The translations under genes were made by a program, and so were the position numbers. The notes under the pieces were generated by a model, which was given only the letters and a program-made list of their open reading frames with translations, had not been told where the DNA came from and ran no database searches. Shown here one piece after another: positions 9,918 through 19,418 of a stretch of DNA of 64,000 nt. Position 1 is the stretch's first letter, and each line of letters begins with the position of its first letter. The stretch is from Rikenellaceae bacterium (GTDB taxonomy: Bacteria > Bacteroidota > Bacteroidia > Bacteroidales > Rikenellaceae), in contig SUZR01000003.1 of assembly GCA_015059845.1 (NCBI GenBank), positions 1 through 64,000 of the forward strand, given 5' to 3'.

Positions 9918-11030
9918 CTACTCGGTGGCACGAGTGCCAAATCGAAGATACGGAGCCAAACGTTTGGCTTCCTCCTCGGATAATATGTTTTGCTCTATCA
10001 ACTCTTCGATTCTACTCCAACCTCCTTTCAATTGTCGTTGTTTAATAATTCGCCTCAGTGCCCGCGCCGACACATAAGGATGACGACCTAACTCTTTCGG
10101 ACCCGCAAAGTTAATATCAATTTTTGAAATAACGAAACTATCGCAACAAATTTTCGGCAAAATTTTCTCGAAATTGCTCTCTGTGACCGTTTTCAGCTCG
10201 GCAATTTGCTCCACGGAGTGGTATCCACCCAATAGATTTCGATATTTTACGATTTCCGCTGCGCTCTTCGGCCCTATGCCATCGATGGCAACCAACGCCG
10301 CCGAATCGGCCGAATTAATATCAATAAGGTTGGTTGCAAACTCTGGCAACTCACACTCAGGCGTTGGTTTATCATCCGTACAGACAATGGCAGCATCCAC
10401 AGAGAAGATGATATACGGAATAATCTTTTCTGCCATCTCCTCGCTCACCACATAGCAGCGGCGAAACTGCTCGGCCGAACGGATACCGCCACTCGCATCA
10501 CGATAGCGAAGAATAACATCTGCCTGCTTTGGAGAGAAGCCCCACAGCGCAAGATAGGCCGCCGATACGGTATCGAGAGAAAACCGCTCGGGCGTAAACG
10601 ATATCTTATTCTCGGAGATGGGATTACGAGGTATCGTGTTTTCACGAAATGCAGGGCGTGAATTACTCCGCTCGGTATATGGTCTGGGAGCGAGGGAATC
10701 GGCTATAATGATATATGGTTTTAGCAGAGTATACAACGAGTCGGTCATACCCGACACCTGCGTTAAATCCTCCTCTATACGATACACCTTACCATATCGT
10801 CGCCAGCGGACGATACCTGCTGCTACGGCTGTCGGAACGCCCGATTCTCGCAACTGCTCATACTCAAAACTATTTGGGTCAAAAGGCTGAAGCACAACCT
10901 CCTGCTCGCTCGATGTCATAAGCGCCGGCTTGTCTATCACATCAATTAAGATAGCCAGCATCAGAACTATCAATAACAACGGCAGCAGAGTCAGCACTCC
11001 ACGACGCTCCACCTGGTCAAATAGTTTCAT
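9918..11030 (-). CDS. Helix-hairpin-helix (ComEA-like) membrane-anchored protein
   Basis: Repeated HhH motifs (LIDINSADSAALVAIDGIGPKSAAEIVKYRNLLGGYHSVEQ) after one N-terminal TM. Confidence 0.85.
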   Translation of the reverse strand: MKLFDQVERRGVLTLLPLLLIVLMLAILIDVIDKPALMTSSEQEVVLQPFDPNSFEYEQLRESGVPTAVAAGIVRWRRYGKVYRIEEDLTQVSGMTDSLYTLLKPYIIIADSLAPRPYTERSNSRPAFRENTIPRNPISENKISFTPERFSLDTVSAAYLALWGFSPKQADVILRYRDASGGIRSAEQFRRCYVVSEEMAEKIIPYIIFSVDAAIVCTDDKPTPECELPEFATNLIDINSADSAALVAIDGIGPKSAAEIVKYRNLLGGYHSVEQIAELKTVTESNFEKILPKICCDSFVISKIDINFAGPKELGRHPYVSARALRRIIKQRQLKGGWSRIEELIEQNILSEEEAKRLAPYLRFGTRATE

Positions 11031-11040
11031 AACTTATGTT

Positions 11041-12894
11041 TTACCACTCAGCCTTGGCTGAGAGCCACAGTTTACGATAACGACGCGAGGGCGACTCAAT
11101 CATCTCGCCCAAGCCATACTCCGCCCAACGCTTGTCCACCATATGGATAGTTTCGGTCGAGGACATCACAACATTCGGGAAACGTGCAGGGTTATCCCCC
11201 ACCCCAGGGTGTTTGCTACGCGCGTCAAGCAACAGCTCGCCAGAGGGTAATATCTCCACATCGCGGCGTGGGTCGCTATTGGCCATAGCCAACCACAGAA
11301 GGTCATTTGCGGTCATCGCCCCAGCTGCTTGATAATCAAACAGAGCGATATACTTCATCCCGTCTATATTATTGTGCTTAAGATATGCCTTTACGTCAAC
11401 CTCTACGGGGCGGCTCTCCTCAGCAAAGAGCAACAGCAGACCATACTCCTCAACAAAGCGCGTGTCGAACAGCGCCACGCCACCACAAGGCTCAGCCGTA
11501 CGCGGTGCCACGATAGGCTCTATGGGCGAATTGATATCAATATCGGTAAGGTCAACAGCCAGTTTACCACCAAAGCCGCACGTTGCCGTCGCGTGGTCCA
11601 ACACATCCAAAATACCCTCTGCGCGAATCACATCACGCCTCACATCGGCACGGCGCAGCAGACGGCCCAGCATCGCAAACTCGCGGATATTATGCTCGGC
11701 CGAGGCGACCACCATATATTTATTAAACATCATCTGCCCCGCACCCCACAGCGACTGCGCCACCTTATGCGACTGGCCCTCATATCGTTTATCTATCGAC
11801 ACAACGGCCAGGTTGTGCGCCGTACCCTCGATAGGCATCCATAAATCGCGCACCTCAGGCTGCACGGCAAGTCGTATCGGAGCAAGGAAAATCTTCTCGG
11901 TAGCCTCAGCGATATAGGCATCCTCCTGCGGCGGCACGCCCACCACCGTAGCGGGATATATTGCATCGCGGCGATGCGTAATACAGGTAACGTGAAAACG
12001 AGGATATAAATCTTTCAGAGAGTAGAAACCCGTATGGTCGCCAAAATCGCCCTCCACAGCCTTCTCCTCCGCAGGGTCAACATAACCTTCGATAACGAAA
12101 TCACAATCAGCAGGAATACGAATATCGCACGTCAAGGCCTTCACCAGCTTCACGGGCTTCTGGCGCAGGAATCCCGCCAACAGATACTCGTCCATATTAT
12201 CGGGCATAGGAGCCGTAGCGGCATAGGTATATGCAGGGTCACCGCCCAAAGTCACCACAACGGGCATCTTTTGTCCCAGGCGTTTATAGGCATCGTAGTG
12301 ACGCGCACCCGTCTTATGGATGTGCCAATGCATACCCGTTGTGCGCTTATCAAAGCGCTGCATACGATACATACCGACATTGCGCATACCCGTCTCAGGG
12401 TCAACGGTGTTAACCATCGGCAGCGTTACAAACGCTCCGCCATCGCACTCCCACGAGTGTAGCAACGGCAGACGTTCCAAATCGACCTCATCGCCCTGCC
12501 ACACAACCTGCTGACACTCACCACGACCCGACATACTCTGCGGAAACCATTTAGCCACATCAGCCAGCAGCGGTAACATACGCATCTTCTCCCACAGCGA
12601 GCCCTTCGGAGAGAGAGCATCGCCAAGAAGTGCAGAGATTCTATCACCAATATCGTCAAGCGACTCCACACCCAGCGCCATCGCTATACGGCGAGAAGAG
12701 CCCATCATATTGGTTATGACAGGGAACTCCGTACCCGTATTTTCAAACAAGATAGCCTTGCCGCCACCCTCCGACTTTACCACGCGGTCGGTAATCTCGG
12801 CAATCTCAAAGCGGGTGCTGACGGGCGCTTTAACCCTTACCAGCTCCCCCTCGCGCTCCAAGCGGGCAATATATTCTCGCAGGTTTTTATACAT
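11041..12894 (-). CDS. ubiD: UbiD family decarboxylase (menaquinone/ubiquinone-type)
   Basis: 617 aa; VVGVPPQEDAYIAEATEKIFLAPIRL and EGDFGDHTGFYS typical UbiD motifs. Confidence 0.9.
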   Translation of the reverse strand: MYKNLREYIARLEREGELVRVKAPVSTRFEIAEITDRVVKSEGGGKAILFENTGTEFPVITNMMGSSRRIAMALGVESLDDIGDRISALLGDALSPKGSLWEKMRMLPLLADVAKWFPQSMSGRGECQQVVWQGDEVDLERLPLLHSWECDGGAFVTLPMVNTVDPETGMRNVGMYRMQRFDKRTTGMHWHIHKTGARHYDAYKRLGQKMPVVVTLGGDPAYTYAATAPMPDNMDEYLLAGFLRQKPVKLVKALTCDIRIPADCDFVIEGYVDPAEEKAVEGDFGDHTGFYSLKDLYPRFHVTCITHRRDAIYPATVVGVPPQEDAYIAEATEKIFLAPIRLAVQPEVRDLWMPIEGTAHNLAVVSIDKRYEGQSHKVAQSLWGAGQMMFNKYMVVASAEHNIREFAMLGRLLRRADVRRDVIRAEGILDVLDHATATCGFGGKLAVDLTDIDINSPIEPIVAPRTAEPCGGVALFDTRFVEEYGLLLLFAEESRPVEVDVKAYLKHNNIDGMKYIALFDYQAAGAMTANDLLWLAMANSDPRRDVEILPSGELLLDARSKHPGVGDNPARFPNVVMSSTETIHMVDKRWAEYGLGEMIESPSRRYRKLWLSAKAEW

Positions 12895-12899
12895 TATAT

Positions 12900-14210
12900 T
12901 TATTTTGTTTTCAGCGGCTCATACGGCACGCGATACTTTTCGTCAAGTGTAAGTATTGCTCCCTCGTGCATAGCCTTGTCCGCAAGCAATGCAAACTGCG
13001 TAGCGTAATATGACTCCTCCAGCACCTTCTCGGGCTGCTTGCCTGTAATTACGGCGTGGATAAAGGCCTCCAGCAGCTCCTTTGAGCCATCGGCCTCGGC
13101 ACCCACTGAACTCTCACCCGTAACCACCTTCACGTTAGCCATAATAGGCATACCCGGCGCCAATGCGCTGGTCTCGGCAGCCCACGACGTGCCGGCAAAT
13201 ACAGAGTTACTCATCACGCCATTCTCAATCTGCTCCACCAGCTGATGCATACCGCTACCCTTCGGTGCAGACTCATCGGTATAGTGCATACCCGTAACGA
13301 GGTCAATAGTACCCTTCGAGCCGAGAATCTGCTCACCCATACCGAAGTGCTTATTCGAGATGATTGACTCGAAGGTCATATTCACACCATTCGGATAGGT
13401 GAAGATAGCTGTAACACAGTCATATACATCACGCTTATCCACCTTATTCCAATGAATCAGGCTACCCGAGCCCATAACCTTCTCGGGCAACATACCCATA
13501 GCCCACGAGCCATTCTGCAGCTGGTGGCAGGCAAGCTCGGTCATCAGGCCACGCGAGTAGTCGCTATACAATCGCCAATTTATATGGCGCTCCAACTCGG
13601 GCGAGGGCACCTCACGTCGCCAGTCGTTATTGCGATACCAGTAATTTCTAACACCCACAACATCGCCAATCACGCCCTCGTGAATCATCTGCATAGCCTT
13701 GATATACTTGGGGTCAAACAGACGCTGCTGACCGATGAACAACACGCCACCCAGCTCCTTACGCAGGTTATAGACCTCCAGAGCCTCATCCAGCGTGAAG
13801 GCCATCGACTTCTCGCAGAATACGCGCTTACAGGCACGCAGTGCATCCATAGTCATACGGCCGTGCAGGTACAACGGGGTCGCAATAATCACGCCCTGCA
13901 CATTTTTATCCTCCAGCAGACGGCGGTAATCGTCATACTGCTTTGCCTGAGGGTAGTACTGCACTGCATCCTCCAGATGGGGTCGGTAGTTATCACACAA
14001 GGCAACAACCTCAACCTGAGGCATCTGCAACAGGTGATTGATATGGAACATACCGCGTGAGCCGGTACCAATAATACCTATACGGGCCTTCTCTCCACTC
14101 ACCTCCTGCTTGGCCTTCTCGCTACACGACTCCAACCACGGAAAGAGCGACAACACCGCTCCGGCAAATCCCATACGTCCACAATCGGACAGAAATTCTT
14201 TTCTATTCAT
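12900..14210 (-). CDS. Gfo/Idh/MocA family oxidoreductase with N-terminal export signal
   Basis: IGIIGTGSRGMFHINHLL Rossmann motif, FCEKSMAFTLDEA; N-terminal MNRKEFLSDCGRMGFAGAVLSLFPWLESC. Confidence 0.88.
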   Translation of the reverse strand: MNRKEFLSDCGRMGFAGAVLSLFPWLESCSEKAKQEVSGEKARIGIIGTGSRGMFHINHLLQMPQVEVVALCDNYRPHLEDAVQYYPQAKQYDDYRRLLEDKNVQGVIIATPLYLHGRMTMDALRACKRVFCEKSMAFTLDEALEVYNLRKELGGVLFIGQQRLFDPKYIKAMQMIHEGVIGDVVGVRNYWYRNNDWRREVPSPELERHINWRLYSDYSRGLMTELACHQLQNGSWAMGMLPEKVMGSGSLIHWNKVDKRDVYDCVTAIFTYPNGVNMTFESIISNKHFGMGEQILGSKGTIDLVTGMHYTDESAPKGSGMHQLVEQIENGVMSNSVFAGTSWAAETSALAPGMPIMANVKVVTGESSVGAEADGSKELLEAFIHAVITGKQPEKVLEESYYATQFALLADKAMHEGAILTLDEKYRVPYEPLKTK

Positions 14211-14264
14211 TTTATTTGGCGCTAATATATCTTTTATACTAATATTTAGGTAACCTGTTAATTA

Positions 14265-14378
14265 AGGCATACCCTGCGGCTTCCAGCCGCATATACAACT
14301 CCTACCCACCCCCTAAATCCCCCGCCTCAGGCAGGGGACTTTGGTCGCTACGCTCCAGAGGTTGCAGGACCAAAGGTT
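14265..14378 (-). repeat. Three-hairpin intergenic element, family 2, copy 1
   Basis: Reverse complement of region matches 26307-26418 and 27701-27808: CTTTGGTC…GACCAAAG, CCCCTGCC-TGA-GGCGGGG, GCGGCT-gga-AGCCGC, ending GGTATGCC. Confidence 0.85.
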
Positions 14379-14392
14379 ATAATAATATTTTT

Positions 14393-15256
14393 CTACAACT
14401 CACGACTCTCGGTCAAGCCTCCCTCGCGGCAATACAACTCCGTTACCCGATAGCCATCGTACTGCTTCATTATCTCCGTTCGCTCCGCACGTGGCGCAGC
14501 ATACAATGCCGTTGACAACACCTCAGCCACCAATGCAGAGCGTCCCTCAACCAGAATAAGCTCCTCGCCAGCAACAGTTCCGCCCGTACGAGGGTTGACA
14601 ATATGGTACTCCCCACGCGTAGTACGCCCCGAAACAGACATTGCACTATCGCAGAGATGCACCTCGCGGGCCATAACACCCGACACGCGTGTATGCTCCA
14701 CGCCTACCGGCCACCACTCACCATAAGGATGATGACCGATGGCTGCCACCGAGCTATTTCCAAAATTTATGACAGCCGACTCTACGCCTGCATCCGTAAC
14801 CATCTTACGCACGCGCTCCAGCGCAAAGCCTTTGGCAAAGCCTCCCATATCGAGTGCTACACCCGAGGAGGTATATCGCACCGTATGTTTATCGGGGTTA
14901 AGCATATAGCTCACCTGCCCCTTAACCGAAGTATCGGTGGCCACATCGAAGTATCCTGCCGTACCTCGCCGAAAAGCCTCGCACAGCTCAAGCGCTAAAA
15001 AAAGTTCGTCGTCAACCTCGACCTCCTGCGTTGCGGCACGGGTATTCAGCACGGCCAGCGGACTACGGCTATCGAAACGGTTGAAACGTCGCTCCATAGC
15101 CTTCACCTCCGCCTCAAGCTGCTGTGCCAACTCACGACCTGCGCACTCCTGCTGCCCCACGGCGACCATCTCAATACGTGTATGCATAGCATAAAACGAG
15201 ATGTAAGTCACGGGGTAAAGAGGATTCTTCGTGCTATATTGAAACTCCAGAGCCAC
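14393..15256 (-). CDS. apbE: FAD:protein FMN transferase (ApbE family); start is GTG at 15256 or ATG at 15187
   Basis: VALDMGGFAKGFALERV, HIVNPRTGG. Confidence 0.85.
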   Translation of the reverse strand: MALEFQYSTKNPLYPVTYISFYAMHTRIEMVAVGQQECAGRELAQQLEAEVKAMERRFNRFDSRSPLAVLNTRAATQEVEVDDELFLALELCEAFRRGTAGYFDVATDTSVKGQVSYMLNPDKHTVRYTSSGVALDMGGFAKGFALERVRKMVTDAGVESAVINFGNSSVAAIGHHPYGEWWPVGVEHTRVSGVMAREVHLCDSAMSVSGRTTRGEYHIVNPRTGGTVAGEELILVEGRSALVAEVLSTALYAAPRAERTEIMKQYDGYRVTELYCREGGLTESREL

Positions 15257-15258
15257 GG

Positions 15259-15492
15259 CTATTTACCCATCAAGTGTCGCACGATACGCCAAGCAATACG
15301 CACAAGCAACAATAATCCGTAGAGCAGCAGAGATGTCACCACCACATACCCTATCTGGGTAAAAATTTCATACCACGGAGCCTGAAACTTAATTATAGCA
15401 GCCCAGTTAATGATGTTTGCCACGACAAAGCACGCCAACCAAATCTTCAGTTCACGACGCTTCACGGCGGCTGTAATAACGGTATCCTTCAT
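15259..15492 (-). CDS. Small two-TM hypothetical membrane protein
   Basis: 77 aa, hydrophobic, tightly packed in the same-strand cluster. Confidence 0.6.
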   Translation of the reverse strand: MKDTVITAAVKRRELKIWLACFVVANIINWAAIIKFQAPWYEIFTQIGYVVVTSLLLYGLLLLVRIAWRIVRHLMGK

Positions 15493-15504
15493 ATTTAACT
15501 GTTA

Positions 15505-16827
15505 TTATCGTTTATTCAACTCCTTGATTTTCAAGTTGCGGTAATAGACCAAATCGTTATGGTCCTGCAAAAGAATATGTCCGCCATCGCCACCGGCAAA
15601 GTTCTTCACCTCGGCAAACTTACTGTGCGATAGCAACGTCTGCCACATATCCCCCGCCTTCTCATACGAAAGAATCTTCACGCCATTGAGCCAATGCTCA
15701 ACCTTATTGCCACGCACCACGATACGAGCCGTATTCCATCCATAATGGTCGGCTATCTTCCAGCCCTGCGCGGGGATAATATCGTAGAGCGAGCCAAGAC
15801 GGCGATTACCCTTAAAGCCCTTCTTTGCATCGGGGTGGTTATCGTCGTCCAGAATCTGGAACTCGCAGCCAACGCTGCCATTCTCCGAGATAAAATATTT
15901 TATGCCGCTATTTGCACCCTTCGTAAGTTTGAAATCAACCGAAAGCTCAAAGTCGTGATACTTCTTCTCTGTGATGATATCGCCAGCGCCCGACTGAGCA
16001 TTGATAATCAGCTCGCCATCCTTCACAGCCCAACCCTTCGACATATCGTTCTTGGGGTCGCGACTCTTCCAGCCCTGCATATCCTCTCCGTTCCAGAGTA
16101 GTGTCCACCCCTCAGCCGCCTCACGTGCCGAGAGGTAGTTGGCAACGTGGTTTACCTGTGGGATAGAGCCAATCTCAGGCGATAGCTCCTGTTCCAAATC
16201 TGTGGTTTTGATGAAGATATTTCGCCAGCTTACACGGCGACCTATGAGAGATGTGTTTTTGCCAATCTCGTGTACCTGCAAGGCGATAAAACCCTTTGCA
16301 TCGGCATCGTCAATCATATCCACCGTAGGCTTGCCGTTGAGCCACACCCTGATATGATTTCCAACAGCCTCCACACGCACCTTATTCCACTCACCCACAA
16401 GGTAGTTGCGCTCAATCTGCGGCTGATTATAGAGCCAGCCACGGCGCTGCTCGTCGTATATAAAAGCGGTTGTGGCGGGAGAATCTATCTCAAACTGATA
16501 GCCATACACAACGCCATCGCGGTAATCCTTATCCGAGTGGCTGCGAAGCTGCACGCCTGAGTTCACACCCTCGTCGGCCTTGAACTCAAACTCCAGAATA
16601 AAATCACCATACTCGGCCTTCGTTGCAAGGAATGTATTAGGCTGTCCCTTGGTGCAGAGGCCTACGATAGCCCCATCCTCAACCTTATATTGAGCCTTAC
16701 CGCCCAACTTTGTCCAGCCACTGAGATTACGGCCATTAAATAGAGCCGTCCACCCCTCACGCTCCTGAGCCTGCGATGTGCACAGCATAGACAAGGTGCA
16801 CAACAGCAATAAAATAGATTTCTTCAT
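15505..16827 (-). CDS. Exported two-domain DUF1080 (3-keto-glycoside hydrolase-like) protein
   Basis: Signal peptide, tandem GWTALFNGRNLSGW / GWTLLWNGEDMQGW domains. Confidence 0.85.
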   Translation of the reverse strand: MKKSILLLLCTLSMLCTSQAQEREGWTALFNGRNLSGWTKLGGKAQYKVEDGAIVGLCTKGQPNTFLATKAEYGDFILEFEFKADEGVNSGVQLRSHSDKDYRDGVVYGYQFEIDSPATTAFIYDEQRRGWLYNQPQIERNYLVGEWNKVRVEAVGNHIRVWLNGKPTVDMIDDADAKGFIALQVHEIGKNTSLIGRRVSWRNIFIKTTDLEQELSPEIGSIPQVNHVANYLSAREAAEGWTLLWNGEDMQGWKSRDPKNDMSKGWAVKDGELIINAQSGAGDIITEKKYHDFELSVDFKLTKGANSGIKYFISENGSVGCEFQILDDDNHPDAKKGFKGNRRLGSLYDIIPAQGWKIADHYGWNTARIVVRGNKVEHWLNGVKILSYEKAGDMWQTLLSHSKFAEVKNFAGGDGGHILLQDHNDLVYYRNLKIKELNKR

Positions 16828-16870
16828 CTTCTAAAAGTCAAAATTTCGACGAAGCGGGTCGCCGTTATAG

Positions 16871-17836
16871 CTACAACTTAATATCGTAAATCTGTATTAC
16901 GCCCTCCAGCTGCCCTGCCTCGTTGGTCACCAACAACGAGTTAACCTTGTGGCGAGTCATCATCTTCTCGGCCTCGATAAGTTTGGCGTGGGCACTGATA
17001 GTCTTGGGCGAGCGTGTTGCGATGTCGATAGCCTTGATGTTGAAGAAGTCGCTCTGGCGGCTCTCCATTGCACGGCGCAGGTCGCCATCGGTAACAATAC
17101 CCTCAATGCTATCCTCATCGCAGATGATAATCAAGCCCAAGCCACCGCGGGTCATAGCGTGAATCATCTCCGTTGATGTGCAATCCATACCGACAACGGG
17201 GAGGTCACTCTTACGCATCACATTACCTACGGTCATAAGCAGACGACGACCCAGACTGCCACCCGGATGCAGACGCGCAAAATCCATCGAGGTGAACTCA
17301 CGAGCCTTCATCAGCGCAATAGCCAGCGCATCACCCAGCGCCAACTGCGCCGTAGTAGAAGATGTGGGGGCAAGGTGGAGAATACAAGCCTCCTCCTTAA
17401 CACCTGTATCGAGGTGAATATCCGAATTCTTTGCCAATGTTGACTCGGCATTGGCGGTAATAGAAATCAGAACATTATGATTCGAGTGAATGAACGGCAC
17501 AATCTTTAGCACCTCGTCCGTCTCACCCGAATGAGAGAGTGCCAGCACAACATCCTCGGGCGAAATCATACCCAAATCACCGTGAAAAGCCTCGCCAGGG
17601 TGGAGATAGAAGCTCGGTGTACCCGTACTTGCCAGCGTAGCGGCAATCTTACGGCCTACAAGACCCGACTTACCCATACCTGTGATGATAACCTTACCGC
17701 GGCAAGCCAAGATACTATTTACCGCCCCGATGAACTCATCGCCGAGCAGGTTTGCCATATTATTTAGAGCCTCGGCCTCAACCGCGAGTGTGCGGCGAGC
17801 CAAATCGAGAATCTCTTGAGAAGTTAATGTACTCAT
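16871..17836 (-). CDS. kdsD: D-arabinose-5-phosphate isomerase (KpsF/GutQ family, SIS + CBS)
   Basis: VIITGMGKSGLVGRKIAATLASTGTPSFYLHPGEA..HGDLGM. Confidence 0.93.
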   Translation of the reverse strand: MSTLTSQEILDLARRTLAVEAEALNNMANLLGDEFIGAVNSILACRGKVIITGMGKSGLVGRKIAATLASTGTPSFYLHPGEAFHGDLGMISPEDVVLALSHSGETDEVLKIVPFIHSNHNVLISITANAESTLAKNSDIHLDTGVKEEACILHLAPTSSTTAQLALGDALAIALMKAREFTSMDFARLHPGGSLGRRLLMTVGNVMRKSDLPVVGMDCTSTEMIHAMTRGGLGLIIICDEDSIEGIVTDGDLRRAMESRQSDFFNIKAIDIATRSPKTISAHAKLIEAEKMMTRHKVNSLLVTNEAGQLEGVIQIYDIKL

Positions 17837-17860
17837 ATTTAGGTTTTACTTTTTCTGTTA

Positions 17861-18610
17861 TTATAATAGGCTCTTCACTACGCCCTCCAAATCCTCCAAA
17901 CGCAACATATTAGGGCCATCGCTCAAGCCCTTGTCGGGGTCGGGATGCACCTCAAAGAAGAAGCCATTCGCACCAAAAGCCTTGGCTGCCTGCGCCATAG
18001 CGGGCACAAATTCACGGTTACCGCCCGTCTTACCTCCCGCAGCACCTGGACGCTGAACGCTATGCGTGCAATCCATAACTACCGTAGAGGCAATCTTCAG
18101 CATATCGGGGATATTGCGGAAATCGACAATAAGATTATTGTATCCAAACATATTTCCGCGCTCGGTGAGCCACACCTCCTTGGCACCCGACTGCACAGCC
18201 TTCTCATAGGGGAACTTCATATCCTCACCCGAGAGGAACTGCGCCTTCTTGATATTCACCGTGCGACCCGTCTTTGCAGCAGCGACCAGCAAATCGGTTT
18301 GACGGCACAGGAAAGCAGGAATCTGAATAACATCTATCACCTCACCTGCGGGTGCTGCCTGCCACGCCTCGTGAATGTCGGTACAGAGCTTCAAGCCCCA
18401 CTTCGACTTAACATCTGCGAGCATCTGCAAACCCTTATCCAGCCCCACGCCACGATACGACGAGAGCGAAGTGCGGTTGGCCTTATCGAACGAAGCCTTG
18501 AAGATAATCTCCGTACCCAGATTTTTATTTATCTCTACCAATCGAGCTGCCACCGTATCCAGCAACTCGGCCGACTCAATGACGCAAGGTCCTGCTACAA
18601 TTTTTATCAT
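17861..18610 (-). CDS. kdsA: 3-deoxy-8-phosphooctulonate synthase
   Basis: IVAGPCVIES…FKASFDKANRTS; ATG at 18610 preferred. Confidence 0.93.
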   Translation of the reverse strand: MIKIVAGPCVIESAELLDTVAARLVEINKNLGTEIIFKASFDKANRTSLSSYRGVGLDKGLQMLADVKSKWGLKLCTDIHEAWQAAPAGEVIDVIQIPAFLCRQTDLLVAAAKTGRTVNIKKAQFLSGEDMKFPYEKAVQSGAKEVWLTERGNMFGYNNLIVDFRNIPDMLKIASTVVMDCTHSVQRPGAAGGKTGGNREFVPAMAQAAKAFGANGFFFEVHPDPDKGLSDGPNMLRLEDLEGVVKSLL

Positions 18611-18637
18611 ATTCGTTATCGTTATATAACTCAAACC

Positions 18638-18669
18638 AATTTTGAATTATGAATTTTGCATTTTCAAAA
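18638..18669. repeat. AT-rich AATTTTGAATTATGAATTTTGCATTTTC iteration spanning the kdsB stop
   Basis: Internally repeated GAATTTTG/GAATTATG words; encodes the last residues KMQNS* of KdsB. Confidence 0.5.
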
Positions 18670-19411
18670 ACGCCTCGGCACGCTGCAAATCCTCGGGGGT
18701 ATCGATACCCACAGTCTCCACATTCGAGATGCCGACACCTATCTTGTAACCGTTCTCCAACCATCGCAACTGCTCCAACGACTCAGCCAGCTCCAGCGGT
18801 GACTGCGCAAGCGATGTCACCTCGCGCAAGACATCAGCACGGAAGGCATACATACCTATATGTTTATAATAGGTTTGCGTTTTGAGCCACTGCTCGCGCT
18901 CCACACCACGCAGATAAGGGATAACCGAGCGTGAGAAATATATCGCACGCGACTGCTTATCCAGCACCACCTTCGGCGAGTTGGGATTCTCCAATGCGGC
19001 CAAGCCATCCTCCTCAGTGAAGGGTTTTACCAGAGTGGCAATATCGGTCGCCTCATCCTCAAAGCAGGCCATTATGGCCTTTAGCTGCGAGTGAGCGATA
19101 AAAGGCTCATCGCCCTGCACATTGATTACCACATCGAACTCCTCGCCCTGCTTCTGATACGCCTCCCAGCAACGGTCCGTACCGCTCTTATGATTCGCAG
19201 AGGTCATAACCACACGACCACCAAAAGCCTCAACGGCATTGTATATGCGCTCGTCGTCGGTAGCAACAACCACATCCTCGACTACGCCCGCCACCTGCTC
19301 ATACACGCGTTGTATCATAGGCTTACCACCCAGCAATGCAAGGGGCTTGCCAGGAAAGCGCGTCGAAGCGTAACGCGCAGGAATGATGACAATGAATTTC
19401 AACGGTTTCAT
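18647..19411 (-). CDS. kdsB: 3-deoxy-manno-octulosonate cytidylyltransferase
   Basis: IIPARYASTRFPGKPLA, DEPFI motif. Confidence 0.94.
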   Translation of the reverse strand: MKPLKFIVIIPARYASTRFPGKPLALLGGKPMIQRVYEQVAGVVEDVVVATDDERIYNAVEAFGGRVVMTSANHKSGTDRCWEAYQKQGEEFDVVINVQGDEPFIAHSQLKAIMACFEDEATDIATLVKPFTEEDGLAALENPNSPKVVLDKQSRAIYFSRSVIPYLRGVEREQWLKTQTYYKHIGMYAFRADVLREVTSLAQSPLELAESLEQLRWLENGYKIGVGISNVETVGIDTPEDLQRAEAFLKMQNS

Positions 19412-19418
19412 ATCTTCT

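Noticed and set aside
1176-16827. Classical polysaccharide utilisation locus
   Set aside because: GH78 and DUF1080 are present but no SusC/SusD pair, so I do not call a PUL.
17945-18652. 235-aa plus-strand ORF opposite kdsA
   Set aside because: Antisense shadow; kdsA is unambiguous.
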